From Nitrospirae bacterium JdFR-86 (GTDB lineage Bacteria; Nitrospirota; Thermodesulfovibrionia; Thermodesulfovibrionales; JdFR-86): DNA of 47,319 nt. The stretch spans positions 88,152 through 135,470 of the forward strand of contig MTOV01000007.1 of assembly GCA_002011815.1 (NCBI GenBank), in the 5' to 3' direction. The position numbers and the translations under genes were made by a program. Under the pieces are notes generated by a model. The model was not told the DNA's origin, made no database searches, and was given only the letters and a program-made list of their open reading frames with translations. Of this stretch, positions 33,920 through 42,205 are shown piece by piece. The first letter of the stretch is position 1, and every line of letters starts with the position of its first letter.

Positions 33920-35200
33920 ATGGGGTACAAGGATGCAATCAGTTATCTATATGGTTTACAGAAGCATGGCATCAAACTTGGTCTTGAAAACCCGCTAAAG
34001 CTTCTTTCGCTTTTCGGAAACCCGCACGACTCTTTCAAATCAATCCATATAGCAGGCACAAACGGCAAGGGCTCTACTGCCTCAATGCTTGCCTCGATGC
34101 TCAAACACGCAGGTTTTAAGGTTGGGCTTTTCACCTCGCCTCATCTGGTAAGCTTTACAGAAAGAATCAGAATAAACGACGAAGAGATTCTTGAAGAAGA
34201 GGTCGTCGCTCTGGCAGAAGAGATAAAGGAAAAAGCCGGCAGTATCAATCCGACTTTTTTTGAGGTAGTTACTGTGATGGCGTTTGTTTATTTCAAAAGA
34301 AAGAATGTGGACTGGGCTGTCATAGAGACAGGCATGGGTGGAAGACTCGATGCAACGAATGTCATAAAGCCGCAAGTCTCTATAATAACGAGCATCAGCT
34401 ACGACCATAAAGAATTTTTAGGTGAAAGCATCGAAGAGATAGCCGGTGAAAAAGCAGGGATAATAAAGGAAGGCGTGCCTGTGGTTACGGCACCGCAGGA
34501 GCCGCCTGCAATGGATGTGATAATAAAGCGTGCAGAAGAAATGCACTCGAAAGTGCATATGTTCGAGAAAGACTTCTCTGCAGATATTAAAAAGCACGAA
34601 CCTTTTAAAGTGCTGTTCGATTACAGTTCTGAGACTCTTTCGATATCTGAAATCGTTGTTCCGCTTTCCGGTGAGTATCAGGCGGTTAATGCGTCTTTGG
34701 CAATCAGGGCGTTTGAACTAATCTCAAAAAGAGACATTGAGAGCATTGTGAAAACCGGACTTCGCAGTCTCAGATGGCAGGGCAGGCTTGAGCTTATAGC
34801 AGAAAACATATTGATAGACGGTGCTCACAATCCGACTGCTGCCAGAGAGCTTGCAAATACACTCAGGACGGATTTTCTTAAAGACGGCAGAAAGCTGGTG
34901 CTTATCATGGGGGTAATGGCTGACAAGGACATAAAGGGCATACTCAGTCCGCTTCTTCCTCTGGCTGACGAAGTGATATTCACTGCACCTGATTACGGGC
35001 GGGCTGCATCTCCTGAGGAGCTTTCAAACCATGCACTTTCACTCGGATTTAAATCAAAGACTGCAAAATCCGTAAAGGAAGCCATAGACATGACAAAAGG
35101 CTCGAACTGTCTTGTCTTGATAACCGGCTCGTTTTATACAATCGGCGAGGCAAAAGAAGCACTGGGCATGAGCGGTTCACTGACAGGGTTAAGGGAATGA
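33920..35200 (+). CDS. folC: Folylpolyglutamate synthase/dihydrofolate synthase
   Basis: 426 residues. The P-loop is GTNGKGSTASMLASML (about 45-60), followed by LFTSPHLVSFTERI, ETGMGGRLDATNVI and DGAHNPTAARELA, all typical of FolC. It adds glutamate to dihydropteroate and folates. The start ATG is close behind a -10-like box. The stop overlaps the lptD start by 4 bases (ATGA). Confidence 0.95.
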   Translation: MGYKDAISYLYGLQKHGIKLGLENPLKLLSLFGNPHDSFKSIHIAGTNGKGSTASMLASMLKHAGFKVGLFTSPHLVSFTERIRINDEEILEEEVVALAEEIKEKAGSINPTFFEVVTVMAFVYFKRKNVDWAVIETGMGGRLDATNVIKPQVSIITSISYDHKEFLGESIEEIAGEKAGIIKEGVPVVTAPQEPPAMDVIIKRAEEMHSKVHMFEKDFSADIKKHEPFKVLFDYSSETLSISEIVVPLSGEYQAVNASLAIRAFELISKRDIESIVKTGLRSLRWQGRLELIAENILIDGAHNPTAARELANTLRTDFLKDGRKLVLIMGVMADKDIKGILSPLLPLADEVIFTAPDYGRAASPEELSNHALSLGFKSKTAKSVKEAIDMTKGSNCLVLITGSFYTIGEAKEALGMSGSLTGLRE

Positions 35201-37080
35201 AACAGATTATTGCGTTACTCGGTCTCATTCTGTTCTTTGCCTCTTTTTCTCAGGCAGAAGAGGCGATTATCAGTGCTGATTCCATCGAGCAGAAGGGAAC
35301 TTCTTATACAGCGGAAGGCTCTGTGAGAATTCAGAGAGGAGACGCAGTCTTGCAGGCTGACAAGGCAAGCTATGACCAGAGCACCGCAGATGCTGAAGCC
35401 GAAGGCAATGTTTTTTATGAAGACCAGAAAGTAACGATAAAGGCAGACAGGGCAGTGCTTAATCTCAGGACAAAGACTGGAGTGCTCTATAACGCTGAGA
35501 TATTAATCAAGGAGGGCAATTATCACATCCGTGGTGCTAAGGTGGAAAAGACAGGTGAGAACAGGTATTTTCTCAAGAATGCATCAGTCACCACCTGTGA
35601 TGCTCCCCTTCCGGCATGGTGTCTTAGAGGCAGTGATGTGGACATCATCATCGGCGACAGACTCAAGGCAAAGCATGCCTCGCTGGCAATCAAGGGCATT
35701 CCGCTGTTTTATACCCCTTATGTCTGGGCGCCGATTCTTACTGAAAGAAAAACAGGGTTTTTAATCCCCACCGTGGGTTACAGAAAATCAAAGGGCATAT
35801 ACATAAGACAACCTTTCTTCTGGGCTATATCCGAAAACAGGGATGCCACTTTTTATCTTGACCTTTACACGCTGCGGGGCGTGGGAAAAGGAATCGAATA
35901 CAGGTATATAGAGAGGGCAGACCTCAGCGGCTTATTCAACATTTATCATCTGCGCGACAGAGAGCTTAAAAAAGACTTCACTGAAGTGAGAGCCTCGCAC
36001 AGACAGACAGGCGGCTGGCTCGACCTTAATCTTGTCAATCACAGGGAATTTTACAGGCTGTATGAGCCTTACCTTGAGCTGAGTTCAAAACGGTTTCTTG
36101 AATCAGAAGCAGAGATGTCCATGCATGCAGGGAATTCAAGGCTCTATCTGACGAGCCAGTATCTATTTGACCTTAAGGATGGAACCGACCAGTCTTCAAT
36201 ACCGCAAAGACTGCCTGAAGCCGGATTTTTCTATGCGCCGAAGAGGCTCGGTCCTGTTGTGTTGACTGTCTCCTCTACTGTCTCGAATTTCTGGGTAAAG
36301 CAGGGCGATGACACCAAAAGGTTTGATATATATCTGAGGGCTTTTCATTCCGCAGGAAGAGGTCCAAGTCTGCTGCAAACCTTTGGAGCAAGACATTCTG
36401 TTTACGACACAGATGACACCTTTAGCCGCCGGAGCTACGACTACAGTGCTGTGCTGAAAGCAAGATTTATCAGGGACTACCGGAACATAACCCATGCAGT
36501 AGAGCCATCTTTATCATACAGGTATGTTTTCGTGGATGGAAAAGAGCCGCCTTTTTTTGATTCCGTTGAGCTTGTCTCCGAGACCTCTGTAGCAGAAGCC
36601 TCTCTTACGAGCCGGTTTATGGACAGTAAAGGCGAGTTTGCCACTCTGAGGCTTATACAGCCTTATGATTTTAAAAGAGGAGAAAACCATCTTCTTCCCC
36701 TCAGGCTTGATGCATCAGTCCAGAGGCTATTAAGGTTCAGGACAAGCGTCTCTTATGATGTCAACAAAGGCTTGCTTGAATCCGTAGATTCTGATGTAGG
36801 AATAGACCTTCCCAAGGCATCTGTTTCCGTCGGACAAAGTTATGCAAGGGGTGGAGACCTCAGACTTTACAGCCTCAGCATCGAATACAGCCCTGCAGCA
36901 GTGTTTGCCCTCAACAGTAGTATCTGGTATGATGCTAAAAGAGGACTGAGGGAGTTTAAAGCAGGGCTTAGATATCAGCGTCAGTGCTGGGGCGTGACAA
37001 TGAGATATGTAAAAAAGCGTGAGGATTACAGCCTATTTTTGACGATAAACCTTATCGGCCTTGGCTTCCTTGAGGTATGA
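35197..37080 (+). CDS. lptD: LPS-assembly outer membrane protein LptD
   Basis: 627 residues. A signal peptide (MKQIIALLGLILFFASFSQA) is followed by an OstA/LptA-like jellyroll (about 22-150) with ADSIEQKG, AEGSVRIQRGDAVLQAD and AEGNVFYED, then a long beta-barrel with the LptD motif PLFYTPYVWAPI and alternating aromatic strands. It inserts lipopolysaccharide in the outer membrane. Cysteines that may form the maturation disulfides are in TTCDAPLPAWC and, near the end, RQCWG. It is shorter than E. coli LptD (784), as in many non-proteobacteria. It is coupled to folC by a 4-base overlap. Confidence 0.9.
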   Translation: MKQIIALLGLILFFASFSQAEEAIISADSIEQKGTSYTAEGSVRIQRGDAVLQADKASYDQSTADAEAEGNVFYEDQKVTIKADRAVLNLRTKTGVLYNAEILIKEGNYHIRGAKVEKTGENRYFLKNASVTTCDAPLPAWCLRGSDVDIIIGDRLKAKHASLAIKGIPLFYTPYVWAPILTERKTGFLIPTVGYRKSKGIYIRQPFFWAISENRDATFYLDLYTLRGVGKGIEYRYIERADLSGLFNIYHLRDRELKKDFTEVRASHRQTGGWLDLNLVNHREFYRLYEPYLELSSKRFLESEAEMSMHAGNSRLYLTSQYLFDLKDGTDQSSIPQRLPEAGFFYAPKRLGPVVLTVSSTVSNFWVKQGDDTKRFDIYLRAFHSAGRGPSLLQTFGARHSVYDTDDTFSRRSYDYSAVLKARFIRDYRNITHAVEPSLSYRYVFVDGKEPPFFDSVELVSETSVAEASLTSRFMDSKGEFATLRLIQPYDFKRGENHLLPLRLDASVQRLLRFRTSVSYDVNKGLLESVDSDVGIDLPKASVSVGQSYARGGDLRLYSLSIEYSPAAVFALNSSIWYDAKRGLREFKAGLRYQRQCWGVTMRYVKKREDYSLFLTINLIGLGFLEV

Positions 37081-37083
37081 GTT

Positions 37084-38739
37084 ATGGCAATCAGGAAGAG
37101 ATTCCTCGGGGAGCTGCTCGTAGAGGCAGGTGTTATAACAGAAGAGCAAAAGGACATTGCACTTAAGGAGCAGAAAAAGCTTGGAAAGCGGCTCGGTGAG
37201 GTTCTCATTGACCTTGGCTTTGTCACAGAAGAGACTCTGGCTGACACCCTGAGCAAACAGCTTGGACTGCCGTTTAAGGATATAAAGTCCCTTCATGTAT
37301 CCCCTGAGGTTGTGCAAACAATTCCAGAGGCGGTTGCCAGAAAATACAAGGTGCTTCCAGTAGAGATTATAGACGGAAAGCTCACCCTTGCAATGGTTGA
37401 CCCGCTGGATGTCCTTGCTATGGACGAGATAAAAAGGCGGACACGGCTTGATGTGGAACCGGTTGTCGTAGTTGGCTCTGAGCTGCTGAAGGCGCTGGAC
37501 AGATATTACAAAGGTGAGGTTGAAGAAGCCATAAAGGTAGGTGAGGCGGCTTATCCTGCTGAAGAGGAAGCAGCAAAACCAGAGGATACCCCTGTTGTCA
37601 AACTTGTCAATATGATGATTACGCATGCAATAAGGGAGCGGGCAAGCGACATCCATATAGAGCCGGATTCGGATTCCCTGAGAATCAGATACAGGATTGA
37701 CGGAATACTGCACGAGGCAATGGTGCCTCCAAAACAATTCCATCCGGGCATAGTCTCCAGGATAAAGATACTCTCAGGTATGGACATCGCTGAAAAACGC
37801 GTGCCGCAGGATGGAAGATTCCCGATAAACATCGAAGGCAAGGAGTTCGACATAAGGACATCCACACTGCCCACACTGCACGGTGAAAAAGTTGTCCTGA
37901 GGCTGCTTGAAAAAACCACAGGTCTTCCTAATCTGAGCGAACTCGGCTTCTCAGAGGAGACACTCCATGCATACGAAAAACTCATAAAAAGACCTTACGG
38001 GTTTATCCTTGCTACAGGACCCACTGGTTGCGGAAAGACCACTACAATGTATTCGTCATTAAAAAAGATAAGCACTATAGAGAAGAACGTAATCACTGTT
38101 GAAGACCCCATAGAGTACAATCTCAAGGGCATAAATCAGGTTCAGGTAAATCCGAAGGCAGGGCTTACATTTGCCAATGGTCTGAGGTCTATACTCAGGC
38201 AGGACCCGGACGTGATAATGATAGGGGAAATAAGAGACCTTGAAACTGCATCCATTGCAACGCATGCGGCACTTACCGGTCATCTTGTCCTGAGCACCCT
38301 GCACACCAACGAAGCCGTAGGAGCACTCGCAAGACTGATAGATATGGGTGTAGAACCTTTCCTTATCACTTCCTCTCTTATCGGAGTCCTGGGGCAGAGG
38401 CTTATAAGAAAGATATGCCCGCACTGCAAGGAAAGCTATACGGACTCTGCAGAGGTATTGAAGGAAGTAGGCATTGACGGAGAAGTAACACTCTTCAGAG
38501 GCAAAGGATGCGGTGAGTGCTGGTTTACCGGATACTTCGGCAGGGAAGGACTGTTCGAACTCCTCATGATTACGGAAAGCATAAAAAGGCTCATCGTGGC
38601 AAGGGCATCTGTGAGCGAAATAAAAGAACAGGCGAAAAAAGAGGGGTTCAAGACCCTGAAAGAAGAAGGGCTTATAAAAGTGGTAAACGGTGTTACAACA
38701 CTCGAAGAGGTGATGCGTGTAACCACAGAGGCTGACTGA
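37084..38739 (+). CDS. pilB: Type IV pilus assembly ATPase PilB
   Basis: 551 residues. The N-terminal MshEN/GspE_N domain (about 4-140, LGELLVEAGVITEEQ) may bind a cyclic nucleotide. The ATPase has Walker A GPTGCGKTTTMYSSL (about 311-325), an Asp box and Walker B in RQDPDVIMIGEIRD, and the His box LTGHLVLSTLHTN. The tetracysteine zinc site is CPHC and CGEC. It powers pilus extension from the cytoplasmic face. It starts 3 bases after lptD and is followed by pilC after 1 base. Confidence 0.95.
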   Translation: MAIRKRFLGELLVEAGVITEEQKDIALKEQKKLGKRLGEVLIDLGFVTEETLADTLSKQLGLPFKDIKSLHVSPEVVQTIPEAVARKYKVLPVEIIDGKLTLAMVDPLDVLAMDEIKRRTRLDVEPVVVVGSELLKALDRYYKGEVEEAIKVGEAAYPAEEEAAKPEDTPVVKLVNMMITHAIRERASDIHIEPDSDSLRIRYRIDGILHEAMVPPKQFHPGIVSRIKILSGMDIAEKRVPQDGRFPINIEGKEFDIRTSTLPTLHGEKVVLRLLEKTTGLPNLSELGFSEETLHAYEKLIKRPYGFILATGPTGCGKTTTMYSSLKKISTIEKNVITVEDPIEYNLKGINQVQVNPKAGLTFANGLRSILRQDPDVIMIGEIRDLETASIATHAALTGHLVLSTLHTNEAVGALARLIDMGVEPFLITSSLIGVLGQRLIRKICPHCKESYTDSAEVLKEVGIDGEVTLFRGKGCGECWFTGYFGREGLFELLMITESIKRLIVARASVSEIKEQAKKEGFKTLKEEGLIKVVNGVTTLEEVMRVTTEAD

Positions 38740-38740
38740 A

Positions 38741-39952
38741 ATGCCCAGCTTTAATTACAAGGTCAGAGATACCAAAGGAGAGCTTATAACAGGAATCATT
38801 CAGGGGGCTTCAGAAGAGGCGGTAGCAGCAGAACTCTTCTCAAAAGGCTATATCCCTGTAGAGATAAGACAGGAGAGAGCACCAAAAGGCATAAGCCTGC
38901 TTGACATTTTCAGCACGGTAAGCCCTGAAGACCTTATAGTCTTCAGCCGTCAGCTGGCAACACTTATCAAGGCAGGAGTGCCCTTCTTAAGAAGCCTTCA
39001 GACCCTTGAGGAGCAGACTGAAAGCAAAAAACTCAAGAACATCATCAGAGAGATACTGATTGAAGTGGAAAAAGGCGAGTCGTTTTCCTCTGCGCTTTCA
39101 AAATTTCCAAAGGTGTTTTCCCAGCTTTATGTAAGCATGATAAGAGTAGGGGAAGAGGCAGGCGTACTTGATGACATGCTTGACAGACTGGCGTCGCTCC
39201 TTGAACATGAGGCAGCCACAAAGGCAAGAATAAAGGCTGCACTTAGATATCCGATAATAGTGCTGGTCAGCCTGACGGCTGCGTTCTTCTTCCTGACTGC
39301 ATTCGTTGTGCCAAGATTTGCAGGACTTTATGGCGCTGCAAGAGTCCAGCTTCCGTTTCCGACAAGAGCACTTATATTCATGAACAAGGCACTAAGGGAG
39401 TACTACATGTTGATTGGAGGCGGAATTGCAGGTGTCTTCCTCCTCTTCAAGTTGTACATAAGGACGCCGTCAGGAAGGTGGAACTGGGACAGACTCAAGC
39501 TCAAGTTGCCTATTATGGGTCCTATTATAGAGAAGTCGATGATGTCAAGGTTTGCAAGGATATTCGCCACACTTTACAGAAGCGGTGTTCCTATGCTTCA
39601 CAGCCTTGATGTAGTCTCAGGGACTTTGGAGAATGTGCTGATTGCAAGAGCAGTTAATGTCATTAAGGAAGCAGTCAGAGAAGGCAAAGGACTGGCTGAG
39701 CCTATGGGGAAAACAGGCGTATTCCCTCCAATAGTAGTACAGATGGTTGCAGTGGGCGAGGAAACAGGTGCACTGGATGAAATGCTTACAAAAATCTCTG
39801 AGTATTATGACCTTGAAGTGGAATATGCCATCAGGAATCTTTCGACTACGCTTGAGCCTGTGCTGCTTGTTGCCCTTGCAGGAGCAATACTGTTTCTGGC
39901 GCTGGGAATATTCCTTCCGATATGGGATATGATAAGCGCCCTGAAGAGATAG
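38741..39952 (+). CDS. pilC: Type IV pilus inner-membrane platform protein PilC
   Basis: 403 residues. Two T2SS_F domains (about 65-190 and 268-390), each with conserved FSRQLATLIKAGVPFLRSL-type and FARIFATLYRSGVPMLHSL-type helices and the E-E-x-G-x-L motifs GEEAGVLDDML and GEETGALDEML. Transmembrane helices are near 165-190, 215-235 and 370-395. It is the platform partner of PilB. pilB-pilC are here alone: no pilT, pilM or pilN is in the window. Confidence 0.95.
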   Translation: MPSFNYKVRDTKGELITGIIQGASEEAVAAELFSKGYIPVEIRQERAPKGISLLDIFSTVSPEDLIVFSRQLATLIKAGVPFLRSLQTLEEQTESKKLKNIIREILIEVEKGESFSSALSKFPKVFSQLYVSMIRVGEEAGVLDDMLDRLASLLEHEAATKARIKAALRYPIIVLVSLTAAFFFLTAFVVPRFAGLYGAARVQLPFPTRALIFMNKALREYYMLIGGGIAGVFLLFKLYIRTPSGRWNWDRLKLKLPIMGPIIEKSMMSRFARIFATLYRSGVPMLHSLDVVSGTLENVLIARAVNVIKEAVREGKGLAEPMGKTGVFPPIVVQMVAVGEETGALDEMLTKISEYYDLEVEYAIRNLSTTLEPVLLVALAGAILFLALGIFLPIWDMISALKR

Positions 39953-39978
39953 AGAAAAAAATTTCCTTCCGTTTGGGT

Positions 39979-39984
39979 TAAAAT
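39979..39984 (+). promoter_or_regulatory. -10 box before the small zinc-ribbon gene
   Basis: TAAAAT followed by seven bases and the ATG at 39992. No -35 is apparent. It matches the start-proximal -10 pattern seen before other genes in this window. Confidence 0.35.
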
Positions 39985-39991
39985 AAAGGCT

Positions 39992-40159
39992 ATGAAGTGC
40001 AAATCCTGTGAAGGCGAGATAAAGCTTCATGTGGGTTGAAAGTCCGTGTGGTTTCGCTGCATGGACTGCGGCAAAACATATAACATCAGTGAATACATCG
40101 AAGAGATAGACGAGGAGATGTGGGAGCAGATATCCAGAAGACCCTGTAACCGGGCTTAG
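39992..40159 (+). CDS. Small zinc-ribbon ORF with an in-frame TGA codon
   Basis: Read through one in-frame TGA (40037-40039, codon 16), this gives 55 residues: MKCKSCEGEIKLHVG, then the TGA, then KSVWFRCMDCGKTYNISEYI and an acidic tail ending RRPCNRA. The CxxC pairs at 3/6 and 23/26 form a zinc ribbon only if both sides of the TGA are translated. The TGA does not replace a zinc cysteine. A 9-pair hairpin starts two bases after the TGA. Options are selenocysteine insertion, a recent nonsense mutation (for instance from an AGA or GGA codon), or sequence error. The ORF is too short and interrupted to be called a normal gene with confidence. Confidence 0.5.
40041..40067 (+). other. Hairpin just after the in-frame TGA (SECIS-like candidate)
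   Basis: AGTCCGTGT (40041-40049) pairs with GCATGGACT (40059-40067) through nine pairs including two G-U, with a 9-base loop starting GG. A guanine early in the apical loop fits bacterial SECIS rules, but the TGA-to-loop distance is about 10 bases, shorter than the usual 16 or more. Confidence 0.3.
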
Positions 40160-40192
40160 TGTGGTGTTTGCCCACATGAAAGGAGGATTAAA

Positions 40193-40771
40193 ATAGAACG
40201 GTATTTTGAACAACTCAGGAAGATATATACTTCCATGGACAGGGCTTACGATGCAGTGGCAGGCTATTATGGGTTTAACTGTGAGGGCTGTGAGGACAAC
40301 TGCTGCAAACAGAGATTTTATCACTACACACTTGTTGAATATTACTATCTTTTAGAGGGAGTTAAAAAAGCAGAGCCTGAACTTGTAAGGACTATTCTCA
40401 CACGGGCAAAGATTGTAACTGAAACATATTTCAAGGAACTTCAGATAGGAGAAATTCTTCCGCTTATGTGTCCTGTTAATTCTGACGGTCGCTGTACGCT
40501 TTATGAATACAGACCCATGATATGCAGACTTCACGGTCTACCGCACAAGTTTTTAAAGCCTGATGGCGCTGTTCAGGAAGGCGGCGGATGTCACAGGTTC
40601 GAGTTGCTTCACAAGGCAGCCGTGAGACTGGACAGAACCGTTGCTTACACAGAGCTTGCCCAGCTTGAAAAAGAACTCAGGGCAGAACTCGGCTTCAAAG
40701 GCAGGTACAAGAAGACAACAGCCGAGATGCTCATGGACATGGTTGAACATCTAAACCTCAATTTCGACTGA
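40193..40771 (+). CDS. YkgJ-type cysteine-cluster protein, apparent ATA start
   Basis: 192 residues if it starts at ATA (40193). AAGGAGG lies 6 bases before this ATA, while the first in-frame ATG (40235) has no ribosome site and would remove 14 residues (ERYFEQLRKIYTS precedes it). No ATG, GTG or TTG lies in frame between the site and that ATG. The YkgJ motif is complete: CEGCEDNCC (30-38 in this numbering), then cysteines at 93, 101, 111 and 133 with GRCTLYEYRPMICRLHG. The family is thought to bind zinc or an iron-sulfur centre. Function is unknown. It is followed by a NYN gene that also lacks a normal start codon. Confidence 0.75.
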   Translation: MERYFEQLRKIYTSMDRAYDAVAGYYGFNCEGCEDNCCKQRFYHYTLVEYYYLLEGVKKAEPELVRTILTRAKIVTETYFKELQIGEILPLMCPVNSDGRCTLYEYRPMICRLHGLPHKFLKPDGAVQEGGGCHRFELLHKAAVRLDRTVAYTELAQLEKELRAELGFKGRYKKTTAEMLMDMVEHLNLNFD

Positions 40772-40785
40772 GACAATGATATAAG

Positions 40786-40812
40786 TGGGTCTCTGACCCA
40801 AGGAGGTCTCCC
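40786..40812 (+). promoter_or_regulatory. Hairpin and full-length Shine-Dalgarno before the NYN gene
   Basis: TGGGTC-tct-GACCCA (40786-40800) forms a perfect 6-pair hairpin. AAGGAGGT (40800-40807), a complete match to the usual anti-Shine-Dalgarno, follows at once, then five bases to the ATC at 40813. The hairpin abuts the ribosome site and could affect its use. Confidence 0.55.
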
Positions 40813-41301
40813 ATCGCCTCGCTAATTATAGATGGATACAATGTCATAGGGGTGCTTCACAAAGACATCGAGGCTGAAAGACAGAGGTTTATAGAAGCAC
40901 TGATTGAGTATAAAAAGCTCAAAGGTCATGACATAACCGTTGTGTTTGACGGTGTCAAAGGCGGCGAAGCCACTGAAAGCCGCACTGTTACAGGCGGTAT
41001 CAGTGTAATATACTCGGCACTTGGAGAAACAGCAGACGCTGTTATAAAAAGAACCCTCACGCAGAGCAAAAAATACTGGATAGTCATAAGCTCGGACAGA
41101 GATATTCAGGCTCATGCATGGTCTTCAGGCTCAGTGCCTATTGACTCAGAAGACTTCCTGAAAGTGCTCGAAAGAAAGATGACTGCCTACGAATACCCTG
41201 ATGAAGAAGAAGACGAAGAGTATGTGCCACGTAAAAAAGGCACTCCGAGGAGACTTTCAAAAAAAGAAAAGGCTCAAAAAAGAGCATTGAACAAACTTTA
41301 A
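40813..41301 (+). CDS. NYN (PIN-like) domain nuclease, apparent ATC start
   Basis: 162 residues if started at ATC (40813), five bases after a full AAGGAGGT. The frame is closed by TGA at 40777 and has no ATG, GTG or TTG between it and the ATC. The next possible start, GTG at 40852, would delete SLIIDGYNVIG, which holds the catalytic Asp of the NYN fold, so the upstream start is required. VVFDG and ISSDRDIQ supply the other acidic residues. The domain resembles YacP/Rae1-type RNases. The C-terminus is an acidic stretch followed by a basic tail (KKGTPRRLSKKEKAQKR). The next gene follows after one base. Confidence 0.78.
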   Translation: MASLIIDGYNVIGVLHKDIEAERQRFIEALIEYKKLKGHDITVVFDGVKGGEATESRTVTGGISVIYSALGETADAVIKRTLTQSKKYWIVISSDRDIQAHAWSSGSVPIDSEDFLKVLERKMTAYEYPDEEEDEEYVPRKKGTPRRLSKKEKAQKRALNKL

Positions 41302-41302
41302 G

Positions 41303-42205
41303 ATGCTCAGAATGCTCTTAAGAGTAAGGGCGGTTGATGCCCTTATGCTTGTCTTTGTCCTGTTCCTCATATCGTTGAGCATTGCTTATAAAGACAGGCT
41401 TCCTGATGCAGGGGCACTCGTCTCTGTTTACTTTGCATTGCTTGCAGGGCAGGCTCTGGTGGCTTCAGTGAAGGGTAAAGGTGGTTTTTTCCGCCTCCTC
41501 TATGACCTTATATACCCTGTAATATACGTTGTCGTTATTTTCGACAGTCTCGGAAACCTCGTGCATTATGTCAATCCCAGAGACATAGACCCTTTGCTTA
41601 TACGGCTTGATTACAAGCTCTTCGGCGGCTATCCCACAGTGATGTTCGAGGCTCTGGTTACCCCGCTTCTTACAGAGGTTTTTCAGATTGCATACACTAC
41701 ATATTATTTTATCCCTGTGGTGTTCGGTGTAGTTTTAAAACTCAGAGGCAGGGAAGAGGAATTCCAGAGGTCGCTTTTTTTGCTGGTCTTATGTTTTTTC
41801 CTTTCTTATCTGGGTTATATATTCATGCCCGCGCTTGGGCCGAGATACACTATCAGCCATCTTCACAGCACAGAGCTTACAGGTCTGTTCCTTGCCACTC
41901 CTATAGAGAGGCTGCTTAACAGCCTTGAGGGCATAAAAAGGGATGCCTTTCCAAGCGGGCACACTGCGGTTGCGCTTCTGGTGCTTGTGCTTTCACTGAG
42001 ATACGAGAGAGTTTTATTCTGGATTTTCCTGCTTCCGGTTGCAGCGCTTATACTTTCAACTGTATACTGCAGATATCATTATGCAGTTGATATCTTTGCA
42101 GGCATGGGACTTACAATTATAACCGTATTTATTGGAGATAGATGTTATGACTGCTGGCAAAAAAGGCAATCTGCTGATAGTAGAGGACGAAAAGAAAATA
42201 TCTGA
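41303..42205 (+). CDS. PAP2-superfamily membrane phosphatase
   Basis: 300 residues with about six transmembrane helices. The phosphatase motifs are KRDAFPSGHTAVAL and RYHYAVDIFAG, with the catalytic histidines in each. GPRY before them matches the inositolphosphotransferase-like PAP2 subgroup. It probably acts on a lipid phosphate at the membrane, such as undecaprenyl or phosphatidic acid derivatives. The last 59 bases overlap the response-regulator gene in another frame. Confidence 0.85.
   Translation: MLRMLLRVRAVDALMLVFVLFLISLSIAYKDRLPDAGALVSVYFALLAGQALVASVKGKGGFFRLLYDLIYPVIYVVVIFDSLGNLVHYVNPRDIDPLLIRLDYKLFGGYPTVMFEALVTPLLTEVFQIAYTTYYFIPVVFGVVLKLRGREEEFQRSLFLLVLCFFLSYLGYIFMPALGPRYTISHLHSTELTGLFLATPIERLLNSLEGIKRDAFPSGHTAVALLVLVLSLRYERVLFWIFLLPVAALILSTVYCRYHYAVDIFAGMGLTIITVFIGDRCYDCWQKRQSADSRGRKENI

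Noticed and set aside
39992-40159. Genome-wide recoding of TGA as a sense codon
   Set aside because: Many genes in the window end with TGA at the correct family length (for example accD's neighbours, the ATGA overlaps and lptD), so TGA is a normal stop here.
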